DNA of 7,606 nt from an uncultured Clostridia bacterium (GTDB lineage Bacteria > Bacillota > Clostridia > Oscillospirales > Ruminococcaceae). The stretch spans positions 1 to 7,606 of the forward strand of contig CAMGJS010000036.1 in the NCBI GenBank assembly GCA_946056455.1, given 5' to 3'. How positions within the stretch are numbered: position 1 is the stretch's first letter; every line of letters begins with the position of its first letter. The notes below the pieces were generated by a model. That model was not told the origin of the DNA. It made no database searches and worked only from the letters and a program-made list of their open reading frames with translations. Positions 1 through 6,423 of the stretch are shown here, piece by piece. Both the position numbers and the translations under genes were made by a program.

Positions 1-691
1 CCGAGCTCATCCCGACGGAGCGAGTGTATTTTTGTCTGTTCTGCCGATTAGGCGAGAAAATAACTCGCTCTCTTTCACTCTGGCTTTCTGTTTTATCTTT
101 TCCACAAATTACATCAAAGGTAAGTGTACCTGCTTTGAGGTCGGGGATAATTTTCCAGCCGAAACCGCTGTTTTTTCCAACCTTTTCAAGCAGTTCCGAA
201 AGGACTTCAAAGCGTGACATATAAGTGTCATCGTTCTGATATTCGCTGTCGGTGTGGTCTGCGGAATTGACAATCCTCGGGATTGTTCTGTCGCTGTCAG
301 CAGGGCTAATGCAGTTTACGGTTACATAGTGTTTCATAACCTGCTCGGTTGTTCCCTGGAAAACATCATAGCCCTGCGTTCCTGCGGGAGCATTCGCTGA
401 ACTGTATAGGGTAATACGCTTTTCGAGCAATCCCTTGATTTCCTTGCCCGTTATAGTTAGAAATCCGTTGTCCTCGACAACATCATCGACGGAAAGCAGA
501 CTTCCTGCAAATAACAGCCATAAATCAGGTTCAATGCTGACGACATCAGCAGGAAGTTCAAGCGTAAACGAGCCCACGCCATAGAAAGAGTTGAGTATTT
601 TCGCTTTTATCCCGACGGTAACATCAGCGATTTTGTTAGTCTGAAAGCTTTCCAAAGGACTTTCAAACGGCTTGAAAATCTGTATCCTCAT
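1..691 (-). CDS. Sipho_Gp37-like baseplate / tail-tip protein, N-terminal part (gene runs off the left edge)
   Basis: The frame is open from an ATG at 691 to the window edge, giving 230 residues without a stop; base 1 is the first base of a split codon. It begins MRIQIFKPFESPLESFQTNK. A two-strand start leads to YGVGSFTLELPAD, then PDLWLLFAGSLLSVDDVVED, ITGKEIKGLLEKR (residues 80-92), a long helical region with MSRFEVLSELLEK, and FDVICGKDKT with ERVIFSP (residues 192-214). This arrangement, including the 'F-D-V-x-x-G-x-D-x-T ... V-I-F-S-P' ending, is what I know from proteins annotated 'siphovirus ReqiPepy6 Gp37-like'. These follow Dit and are thought to form the hub to which tail fibres attach. 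The ATG overlaps the Dit TGA (ATGA); GAGG sits 11 nt upstream, a long spacing, so translational coupling is likely. The C-terminal part and any receptor-binding or lytic domain are not visible. Confidence 0.8.
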   Translation of the reverse strand, partial: MRIQIFKPFESPLESFQTNKIADVTVGIKAKILNSFYGVGSFTLELPADVVSIEPDLWLLFAGSLLSVDDVVEDNGFLTITGKEIKGLLEKRITLYSSANAPAGTQGYDVFQGTTEQVMKHYVTVNCISPADSDRTIPRIVNSADHTDSEYQNDDTYMSRFEVLSELLEKVGKNSGFGWKIIPDLKAGTLTFDVICGKDKTESQSERERVIFSPNRQNRQKYTRSVGMSS

Positions 692-1563
692 ATAACAAGT
701 AACCTCTTTCGATAAAAAATACTTGCCGTGACCTTACTGCCTGATGAGCCGTTCTCGATAATAAATTGATTTTTCCCGACCGCAAGCGTCATATCGGGCG
801 TACTATCAACAGTCAGGCGATAATTCGCATTATCTTTCGCAATGACAGATCCCGCATCGTCAAGGGTTTGGATAATAACCGAAGCATCCTTTGTGTTAAC
901 AATCATTTTCTGATTTTTTGCAAGGCTATTATCGACCTGGATAAAGTCCCCTGTGGTCACATTGATAATCTTGACATAGCTTGCTTCGGTCGTTATTTCG
1001 ATAGTGACGGGCAATGGAATATTGGTGTCGTTATCTATTATGGTTTCGGTGAAGAATTTTCCGTAAACAATAGGGTACGATAACGGATATTTTGCATTTT
1101 TGACTACCTGTCCAACACGACAGACAAATTGCGTTGATGTCTCCCAGAAAGGCTCATCAGCAACAAATTCAACCTTAAACTTTCCTACCGCCGAAAGGAC
1201 GCGTTCGAGGTTCGGCAACGAGAGCGGTCTTGCCTTTATTGTATAGGTACCGCAATCGTTCCGAAATGTGATAGTGCCTTCGCTGTCGGGTAGCATAACT
1301 CGTCCGATATTCTGCCACGCCTTTTTCAGCCTTTCATCTGAATATCGTCCGTCTTTTATGCCTACTATTCCGAACTCGGCAATAATCGTCCGTGGATTAT
1401 ATTTGACACTTCGTGTCTTTTGGCCGTTTGCACCGATGGGACGATAAGTATCTGCGGTTGTTCCGATAGAATTACCATCAAATTTTGTGAGATAAAACGG
1501 AGCAGTATAGGCGCCAAATTCAACAATGTCACCATAGATATTTTCAAACTTAAAATGTTCCAT
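688..1563 (-). CDS. Distal tail protein (Dit; phage tail family protein, Sipho_tail-like)
   Basis: A 291-residue protein that should form the hexameric hub closing the end of the tail tube and carrying the baseplate. It begins MEHFKFENIYGDIVEFGAYT, typical of Dit proteins, followed by FDGNSIGTTADTYRPIGANGQ (the region where the belt domain's loop usually lies) and beta strands such as RTIIAEFGIVGIKDG. The segment LKKAWQNIGRVMLPDSEGTITFRNDCGTYTIKARPL (about residues 79-114) matches the family's 'helix, then strand-turn-strand' signature, and KFKVEFVADEPFWE (about 128-141) is the highly recurrent 'F-x-A-x-x-P-F-W' motif. After it the C-terminal half is a beta-rich galectin-like region, with no added carbohydrate-binding insertion obvious at this length. 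AGGAGA precedes the ATG; the stop overlaps the next start (ATGA). Its place after the tape measure gene is diagnostic. Confidence 0.9.
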   Translation of the reverse strand: MEHFKFENIYGDIVEFGAYTAPFYLTKFDGNSIGTTADTYRPIGANGQKTRSVKYNPRTIIAEFGIVGIKDGRYSDERLKKAWQNIGRVMLPDSEGTITFRNDCGTYTIKARPLSLPNLERVLSAVGKFKVEFVADEPFWETSTQFVCRVGQVVKNAKYPLSYPIVYGKFFTETIIDNDTNIPLPVTIEITTEASYVKIINVTTGDFIQVDNSLAKNQKMIVNTKDASVIIQTLDDAGSVIAKDNANYRLTVDSTPDMTLAVGKNQFIIENGSSGSKVTASIFYRKRLLVI

Positions 1564-1564
1564 A

Positions 1565-4500
1565 TCAATCTCCTAACGCATCAGCGACTATACCCTTGAC
1601 CTGTGATTCGGTAAGATTTGCGCTGTAGAAATTATTTGCAACAGAAGTATTCTTTGTATTGTAAGATGTTGTTCCGCCCGAGCTTTGCGCTGCTCTTATA
1701 TCGGCAATAATCTGCTCTGCAAGATGAGAAGCATAATTCGTCGCCGACTGCAGTTCGATAATAGCCTCTTTTGAACGACGAACCGCGACATTGAATACAT
1801 CTTCGATACGGTTTGAGTGCAGTTCTGCAAGGCTGTTAAAGTTTTCTCCGATATAAGCGAAGGTCTGCTCCATTCGGGTTTGTTCAGTTTCAAGCGTCTG
1901 AATAAGAGTATCTTTCTCAGTTTCCAGTGTTGCAAGAATTTCCTCTCGGTGCTCTTTGAGTGACTCCTTGCGGATTTCGGCAATTTCTTTTGCAGCGTCA
2001 ATCTCATCTTCAAGCTGTTCCTTTTGAGATGTATAGTCACTGTCAAGACCCGACATCTGCTCTTTGAGTGCGGTCTTTTCGTCAGCCTTTGAGCGTTGCC
2101 AAGCTGTTTCTTCTTTTTCAGCGACAAGACGACGGAGTTCCTTTTCAAACTCCTCTCGAGAAAAATCGTCAAGCTGGGAATATGTAAGCTTTGCCTTGAC
2201 AGCATCGATTTCTCGGTTGATGTCGGTGTCTTCCTGCAAACGCTTGCGAGCCTCGATTTCCTTGTCGATGGCGTCCATCTTCAGCTGTAACTTTTCTTTT
2301 TCCGCCTCTTTTTCTTCTTCAATGAGCTTTATTTTCGCCTTATTGGATTTTTCGAGCGCCTTCAACTCATTTTCAACAGCATTGACAGAGTTTTTATACT
2401 CTTCCTCGGCAAGCTCTTTTTTGGCTTTATAATATTCCTCAATAGCAGACTTGCGATTTTTGAGGTTTTCCTCATAAGCAGATTTCGACTCTTTGACATA
2501 ATTGTCAAGCTCTTGCTTTTCAAGCTTTTCCTGCTCAGTGAGAGCTTTTTCATATTCTTTCGCGGATTGCTCTCCGAGGCTTTTTCTGCCTTTGTAGATT
2601 TCGGTGTAGTATTGGCGATAATCGGCGAGCCCTTCTGCGTTTGCGCTTTTGAGGAGTTGTTCAAGCTGGTCGTAATACTCGGATTGAGTAATGACATCCA
2701 TATCGAGATTGTATTTGAGGTCTTTGTATGCGCTGTCAAATTGCGACCTTGCTCTTTCATCGACCTTGCTCTTGTCAAAAGACCATTGATTTTTTGTAGA
2801 TGTTTTTTCTTCAGAATTTATATCAACACCATAATAGTCAAGGTATTCTGACTCGTATTGCGACATAGCAGCTTCGCTTTCTGCAATGGCGGCATTGTAT
2901 TTTTCGATTTCTTTTTCAAGTCGGTTGATTTGTGATTTTGTATTCGCAACAAGAGAATTGCTTACGCCTAATCCTTTGCTGTAATTTTCTTCAATCTTTG
3001 GTAAAAGCTCTTTTTGCCTGTCAAGTTGAGCCTGAGCGGTATCTCTTTTTTCAGTAATTTGAGCCACATTTTCGACAGCCGTTTTATATTCTTCCTCATG
3101 CGCATCAAGAAGAATTTTCGCCCTCATTTTTGCAATAACATTATCCAAAGAATTTCCAAGGGCGTTATATGCACCTGTTTCAGCGTCGATTAGGCTAATA
3201 CCATTCGGCATTATAGCCTGTAGTTCAGTAGCAACCTGCTTTAGGTTGTTTTCCTCCTCTGCAGTTCTGTTTACTTTAGACCTTAATTGCTCATAAACCT
3301 CAGCTTTAAGTTTCACCTGGGCAATTTCTGTTTCGCCGCTACTTATAATCTGCTCCCCTCGTTCTTTTGCTTCTTCCATTTCTTTGTTATAGGCACGAAG
3401 ATTATTTGATGCCGTGTCAGCATTAAGCGAAAAAGCGATAAGAGCACCGGAAACAGCCACTAATGCAGATGCAAGCAGTACATACGGATTGACATCACAT
3501 GCAGCATTAAATGCAATCTGTGTTCCTGTTGCCGTTTTGGTGACCGTAACAAGCGTTCCGATAACATCAACTGCGGAAGTTATCGCCTTATAAGACGCAA
3601 CAGCCGTTGCACCTGCAGCAATCGCCCCTCTGAATTCCCAAGCAATTTTTATCGCTCCCGCAAGAGCGTTTGCAACAGTCCCGATAGATGAGCCTATGTT
3701 GTTTGCAAGCGACTTCATCTCGCCGCTGCTGTTTGCCTCGTTTATCATTTGCAACAGTTCCGACACGCTGTCCTTGACGGTCTTGAAAGCGTCCTCGCCG
3801 ACATCACGGCCGAACTGTGTCATATTGTCCTTGATTGTCGAAAGCATACCGTTCATCGTCTTCGACTGTTCAGCCATCATTCCGTTGAATTTGCCGCCTT
3901 CACCCGTAAGGTCAGATATTGCCTTGTTAAGCTCGGGTATGCCGACTTTGCCTGCGGAAATCATCTTTGAAAATTCTGCACCCGATACACTCATACTTTC
4001 AGCAAGGGCATTCATCAGAGGAACACCCGCCTCGGTCATCTGGCGGAGTTCTTCGCCTGAAACCTTGCCCTTCGCAAGCATCTGACCGTAAGCTAGAGAT
4101 ACACGGCTAAGCTTTTCTGCGTTTCCTGCCGAAAGGTCGCCAAGCTTTGTCATAGTGCTTATAAGCTCATCTTTTTGTACTCCATAGGAAAGGAGCATAT
4201 TTGCCGTTCCCGTCAAGTCTGTAAGCTGGAGCGGAGTTTTCGCCGCCATTGATGTCAGGTCCTTAACGAGTTTCTGAGCCTCGTCTGCAGAACCGAGAAT
4301 GACCTTGAAATTCGTGATGTACTGTTCCATTTCCGAATTTGAACCGATGAGGCTTTCATACAGCTTTTTACCCGTATAGCCAAAGACAAGAGCTTTCAAA
4401 GCTGTTCCGAGGTTCCCGATAGATTTACTTGCAGTTTCGGATTGTGCAGATGTATCCTTCAACTCGGAATTCTGTTTTTTCAATTCGGCTGTTGTGTTTG

Positions 4501-4819
4501 AAATTCTTCCTTTGAGGTCCTGCTCATTCGTTTTAAGCTGAGCCTTCTTCAAATTAAGTGCGTCAAGTTTTTGACGCATTTCATCGTATTGTGCATTAAG
4601 AGCAGCATTGCCGCCACCAGACTGCTTGATAATGCTGTCAAGTTCTTTCATAGCCTTTTCGACAGCTTTAATTTCAGAGTCGCACTCTTTCATTGCCTTT
4701 TTGTTTTCGGCAAATTCTTTGTTCAAAGTGGTAAGCTGTTGCTTTACCGCCTCGGCACCGCTGACAAAATCCTTTGTTTCGGCACCAAAATGCGTTACAA
4801 GATTTCTTACATCAGGCAT
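1565..4819 (-). CDS. Tape measure protein
   Basis: A 1084-residue protein that sets tail length and is ejected ahead of DNA on infection. Order of parts: N-terminal coiled coil (about residues 25-125) after MPDVRNLVTHFGAETKDF; the tape-measure N-terminal domain (about 155-345), with the recognisable elements ITNFKVILGSADEAQKLV, MAAKTPLQLTDLTGTANML, SAGNAEKLSRVSLAYGQM and GKVSGEELRQMTEAGVPL; a hydrophobic Ala/Gly/Val-rich region (about 375-466) with possible membrane-inserting segments near 395-425 and 446-466; then an extremely charged helical region (about 475-1040) rich in Glu/Lys, with a REIDAVKAKLTYSQLDDFSREEF element near 869-891; and a Ser/Thr/Asn-rich tail ending in NNFYSANLTESQVKGIVADALGD, probably the tip-binding end. 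I see no lysozyme, NlpC/P60 or peptidase domain. AGGAGG lies 6 nt before the ATG. The stop is 1 nt from the Dit start. Confidence 0.95.
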   Translation of the reverse strand: MPDVRNLVTHFGAETKDFVSGAEAVKQQLTTLNKEFAENKKAMKECDSEIKAVEKAMKELDSIIKQSGGGNAALNAQYDEMRQKLDALNLKKAQLKTNEQDLKGRISNTTAELKKQNSELKDTSAQSETASKSIGNLGTALKALVFGYTGKKLYESLIGSNSEMEQYITNFKVILGSADEAQKLVKDLTSMAAKTPLQLTDLTGTANMLLSYGVQKDELISTMTKLGDLSAGNAEKLSRVSLAYGQMLAKGKVSGEELRQMTEAGVPLMNALAESMSVSGAEFSKMISAGKVGIPELNKAISDLTGEGGKFNGMMAEQSKTMNGMLSTIKDNMTQFGRDVGEDAFKTVKDSVSELLQMINEANSSGEMKSLANNIGSSIGTVANALAGAIKIAWEFRGAIAAGATAVASYKAITSAVDVIGTLVTVTKTATGTQIAFNAACDVNPYVLLASALVAVSGALIAFSLNADTASNNLRAYNKEMEEAKERGEQIISSGETEIAQVKLKAEVYEQLRSKVNRTAEEENNLKQVATELQAIMPNGISLIDAETGAYNALGNSLDNVIAKMRAKILLDAHEEEYKTAVENVAQITEKRDTAQAQLDRQKELLPKIEENYSKGLGVSNSLVANTKSQINRLEKEIEKYNAAIAESEAAMSQYESEYLDYYGVDINSEEKTSTKNQWSFDKSKVDERARSQFDSAYKDLKYNLDMDVITQSEYYDQLEQLLKSANAEGLADYRQYYTEIYKGRKSLGEQSAKEYEKALTEQEKLEKQELDNYVKESKSAYEENLKNRKSAIEEYYKAKKELAEEEYKNSVNAVENELKALEKSNKAKIKLIEEEKEAEKEKLQLKMDAIDKEIEARKRLQEDTDINREIDAVKAKLTYSQLDDFSREEFEKELRRLVAEKEETAWQRSKADEKTALKEQMSGLDSDYTSQKEQLEDEIDAAKEIAEIRKESLKEHREEILATLETEKDTLIQTLETEQTRMEQTFAYIGENFNSLAELHSNRIEDVFNVAVRRSKEAIIELQSATNYASHLAEQIIADIRAAQSSGGTTSYNTKNTSVANNFYSANLTESQVKGIVADALGD

Positions 4820-4822
4820 TGT

Positions 4823-5017
4823 TTACCTCCTCTCTTTATGTTGTTTGGCAATAACCTGCTCGGGTGCTTTTTTCCAGCCCTTACAGGTTGCAAACATATC
4901 CCACCGTGCAATTATTTCCCTCAGCGTGCTGCGATAAAATTCTTTCTCAGGGCGACGAAGAATATCTACATACATCGTCCGTAACTGCAGATAGTCTATT
5001 TCTCCGCCGCCTTCTTG
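4823..5017 (-). CDS. gpT-like C-terminal extension of the tail chaperone, reached by -1 frameshift
   Basis: This 64-residue stretch has no convincing start of its own and lies in the -1 frame relative to the G gene. Its frame opens exactly at the slippery site: a TGA lies directly upstream at 5026-5024, then AAA TTT. The peptide runs through GGGEIDYLQLRTMYVDIL and RRPEKEFYRSTLREIIARW to WKKAPEQVIAKQHKERR. The 'MYVDILRRPEKEFYRSTLREIIARW' type of sequence is what I know from downstream chaperone segments of Firmicutes siphophages. Expressed as a fusion, codons 5382-5017 give 122 residues and this part adds 64, for a 186-residue G-T protein, with base 5017 read twice. By analogy with lambda gpG-T, the T part should bind the tape measure and recruit tube protein. 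The TAA stop is 3 nt before the tape measure ATG, whose AGGAGG is inside this frame. Confidence 0.82.
   Translation of the reverse strand, partial: QEGGGEIDYLQLRTMYVDILRRPEKEFYRSTLREIIARWDMFATCKGWKKAPEQVIAKQHKERR
4951..5011 (-). promoter_or_regulatory. Predicted frameshift-stimulating RNA stem-loop
   Basis: On the minus strand GGCGGCGGAGAA (5011-5000) can pair with TTCTTCGTCGCC (4962-4951): 12 continuous pairs including two G-U. The stem starts 5 nt after the slippery heptamer, a spacing usual for -1 stimulators, and encloses a 37-nt loop. Inside it TATCT (4993-4989) can pair with AGATA (4967-4963), stacking directly on the 3' arm and leaving a 6-nt bulge that contains part of the G stop codon. 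No other function for this pairing is evident. The structure was found by eye, with no free-energy calculation. Confidence 0.6.
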
Positions 5018-5382
5018 AAATTTTCACCACCTGTATCAGGAAGTGATTTCACGATAGCGTCAAGTATCTGCATTGTGATTGGCAGTATGTTTTCATCAGA
5101 TATATTTCTTCCGATAAATGACATTGATGGAATAATGTCCTCAAACTTATGATTTTCGATTGCCTTTTCGTTTTCTTCAAAGAAAAAGTCGATAAGACCT
5201 GCGCGCAGAAGATGAATAATTTCTTCGGCGGTCCAGTCTTCAGCATTTTTTTGCATAAGAGATTTATAGTCCAAAAATTCTTCCAGGTACCTTCTGGAGT
5301 TGAGGTCGTAACGAAGATACATCTGCTCTCCGCCAAGCGTAATCGATACCTTTAAGGGTTCGAGTTCTTTCAGTGTTGACAT
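4996..5382 (-). CDS. Tail assembly chaperone, gpG-like (zero-frame product)
   Basis: A 128-residue protein (131 if the ATG at 5391 is used) that fits the gpG role: a non-structural chaperone that coats or delivers the tape measure protein while tail tube subunits assemble. It begins MSTLKELEPLKVSITLGGEQ, with a beta-hairpin-like 'L-x-x-L-x-Y-D-L-N-S' strand, then helices containing LEEFLDYKSLMQK, WTAEEIIHLLRAGLIDFFF, and a final helix before DTGGENFKKAAEK. The early 'strand, Y-D-x-N-S/A, helix, E-E-x-x-x-L-L-R-A-G-L' pattern is common in Firmicutes tail chaperones. It sits directly between the tail tube and tape measure genes. Close to its end the sequence holds a slippery heptamer, so a minority of ribosomes should instead make the longer fusion. 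The zero-frame stop is TAG, six codons past the expected shift point. Confidence 0.87.
   Translation of the reverse strand: MSTLKELEPLKVSITLGGEQMYLRYDLNSRRYLEEFLDYKSLMQKNAEDWTAEEIIHLLRAGLIDFFFEENEKAIENHKFEDIIPSMSFIGRNISDENILPITMQILDAIVKSLPDTGGENFKKAAEK
5017..5023 (-). promoter_or_regulatory. Programmed -1 frameshift slippery heptamer A AAT TTC
   Basis: In the zero frame the codons are GAA AAT TTC, which gives the canonical X XXY YYZ pattern with X=A, Y=T, Z=C. Slipping back one base lets both tRNAs re-pair on AAA and TTT, with only the third positions of the codons affected. The -1 frame is blocked by TGA just upstream and the zero frame ends at TAG (4998-4996), so any shift must occur in this short overlap, and this is its only good heptamer. 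Confidence 0.82.
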
Positions 5383-5390
5383 CCGGCTCA

Positions 5391-5396
5391 TCCTTT
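5391..5396 (-). promoter_or_regulatory. Ribosome binding site deciding the tail chaperone start
   Basis: AAAGGA, 8 nt upstream of the ATG at 5382. A second ATG at 5391 overlaps the last base of this site and so has no usable spacing, which makes the second methionine (protein beginning MSTLKELEPLKV) the likelier start. Confidence 0.6.
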
Positions 5397-5407
5397 CGTG
5401 TGTTTAA

Positions 5408-5423
5408 TTGCAGTTGACTGCAA
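5408..5423. repeat. Short palindrome upstream of the tail chaperone gene
   Basis: Perfect inverted repeat with 7-base arms (TTGCAGT / ACTGCAA) separated by 2 bases. It lies between the terminator-like hairpin and the chaperone ribosome binding site, about 25 nt before the start codon. It could be a small RNA hairpin, an operator half-site pair or chance; nothing in the sequence decides. Confidence 0.4.
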
Positions 5424-5432
5424 AACGCTAAA

Positions 5433-5460
5433 ACGCACCGAAGATATTTCCTCGGTGCGT
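5433..5460 (-). terminator. Hairpin after the tail tube gene, probable (leaky) intrinsic terminator or attenuator
   Basis: On the minus strand two 12-base arms (ACGCACCGAGGA and TCTTCGGTGCGT) pair fully, with one G-U pair, around a 4-base AATA loop. The hairpin begins 6 nt after the tail tube stop and is followed by a short T run (TTTT including the last stem base, then AGCGTTTT). The stem is strong but the U tract is short, so partial termination or 3'-end protection of the tail tube message are both possible. Genes downstream clearly belong to the same module, so full termination would require a new promoter, and none is obvious here. Confidence 0.7.
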
Positions 5461-5466
5461 AAATTT

Positions 5467-6063
5467 TTATGACGAAGACTTCTGGCTGAAAGGATTGCCG
5501 TCGGCATACCAATCCTCAATTTTCTTCTTGCCCTCATCGGTTGTCGGGTCAATATCTTCAAGAATATATCTTGCTTTCTTCTTATCGAGAAGGAACTGAT
5601 AATTGCCCTTGAAAGATGTAGTTGAGTATTTAATACCATTTGCGCCTTTCTGCTCAACAGATTCAGGCTGTTCTGTAAGCTTAATTTTGGGGTATTTGCG
5701 AATGTCAATAGTGCCGTCATCGTTTTCTACAGTGAAAATTACAGCTGCATAAGGAATTAAATCATTACTGCCCATTGAAACAGAGCCGTCTTCTTCGGCA
5801 GTTTCACCGTAGAGCTTGACTCTTTCCTCTCCGCTTACACGCTGGATGTTGAGAGTAAGTTCGCCGCCATCTTTCGCGTTGTATTCATTTGTTTTAACGC
5901 CGTCACCGTAAATCGATGCGGAAATCTGCTTGGGCGTATCTGTGAATGACATAAAGCGTTCGTTAAAATCAATTGGTACATCATATACCGCTGGAGTGGT
6001 TGATGTTTCCTCAGATTTCATCGGAAATATTCTGAGCTTTATGATATTGATAGGTAATCTCAT
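5467..6063 (-). CDS. Major tail tube protein (phi13-type family)
   Basis: A 198-residue protein that most likely polymerises as stacked rings to form the non-contractile tail tube around the tape measure protein. It begins MRLPINIIKLRIFPMKSEET, a strand that phi13-type tail proteins use to open the fold. Next come a YDVPIDFNERFMSFTDTPKQISASIYGDG segment (about residues 27-55), the GGELTLNIQRVSGEERVKLYGE beta-hairpin region (about 66-87), a central AAVIFTVENDDGTIDIRKYPKIKL stretch (about 106-129), and a C-terminal FKGNYQFLLDKKKARYILEDID region. The size and the 'G-x-L-T-L-x-I ... S-x-E-x-x-x-x-L-x-G' pattern fit the family. There is no added Ig-like C-terminal domain. GGAGG lies 9 nt before the ATG. 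A strong hairpin follows the stop by 6 nt, consistent with separate control of this highly needed protein. Confidence 0.85.
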   Translation of the reverse strand: MRLPINIIKLRIFPMKSEETSTTPAVYDVPIDFNERFMSFTDTPKQISASIYGDGVKTNEYNAKDGGELTLNIQRVSGEERVKLYGETAEEDGSVSMGSNDLIPYAAVIFTVENDDGTIDIRKYPKIKLTEQPESVEQKGANGIKYSTTSFKGNYQFLLDKKKARYILEDIDPTTDEGKKKIEDWYADGNPFSQKSSS

Positions 6064-6067
6064 AATT

Positions 6068-6418
6068 TTATACCTCCATTATAATTGAAAATTCTTTGTA
6101 GTTTTGGTTCTTGTAGGGAAAAGAGTCCTTGTCGCCGACTTTTCCGCCGCCGAGATAGATATATCCTGAACGCATAAATGCGCTTTCGATTTTGCGGTCC
6201 ATATTAGCATCAACTGTTTCGGAAAACTTGTTGACCGTTATTGTGTATTTTTTTCGTGGATATGTTCCGTCGCCGAGATAGACGGGCGTTTCATAGTCGT
6301 CATAGACAAGGTAAGCAGGCGGTTCGGGGTTATCCTTACTGAAAACGGGCATACCGTAATAAAACGGCAAACCTATTGTAGCAAGAACGCTGTCAGTCAA
6401 ATCATAAATACTTATCAT
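6068..6418 (-). CDS. Probable tail terminator / tail completion protein
   Basis: A 116-residue protein in the slot normally held by the tail terminator, the ring that caps the finished tail tube and joins it to the head (lambda gpU / HK97 gp11 role). It starts MISIYDLTDSVLATIGLPFYYG, a helix followed by a 'G-x-P-x-x-x-G' turn, then EPPAYLVYDDYETPVYLGDG, KYTITVNKFSE and a final amphipathic strand (YKEFSIIMEV). This alternation, with a helix facing a beta sheet and acidic/aromatic surface strands, is like small terminator folds. I could not match it firmly to one named domain, so function rests on position and size. The ATG at 6418 is preferred (see the ribosome binding site); an in-frame GTG at 6436 would add six residues and overlap the preceding gene. 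Four nucleotides separate its stop from the tail tube start. Confidence 0.65.
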   Translation of the reverse strand: MISIYDLTDSVLATIGLPFYYGMPVFSKDNPEPPAYLVYDDYETPVYLGDGTYPRKKYTITVNKFSETVDANMDRKIESAFMRSGYIYLGGGKVGDKDSFPYKNQNYKEFSIIMEV

Positions 6419-6423
6419 TTTGC

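Noticed and set aside
766..1083. Plus-strand open frame of 105 codons opposite Dit
   Set aside because: Lies fully inside a well-supported gene, has no recognisable domain and no plus-strand neighbour to form a transcription unit.
2064..2432. Plus-strand open frame of 122 codons, Ser/Phe-rich, opposite the tape measure gene
   Set aside because: Low-complexity Ser/Phe composition is the mirror of Glu/Lys/Ala codons in the charged helix on the other strand; no ribosome binding site or family resemblance.
4823..4975. Independent 50-residue gene starting at the ATG at 4975 (MYVDILRRPEK...)
   Set aside because: No ribosome binding site stands before this ATG, and the coding character extends upstream of it exactly to the slippery heptamer, so frameshift expression explains it better.
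4571..4984. Plus-strand open frames over the chaperone/tape measure junction
   Set aside because: They are antisense to the T frame and the tape measure N-terminus, are Cys/Phe-rich in a non-protein-like way, and no promoter or ribosome binding site was seen.
5383..5432. Possible promoter for the chaperone and tape measure genes after the hairpin
   Set aside because: TTGCAG and TTAAAC are present on the minus strand, but their spacing of about 10 nt is far too short for a sigma-70-type promoter, so nothing convincing is seen.
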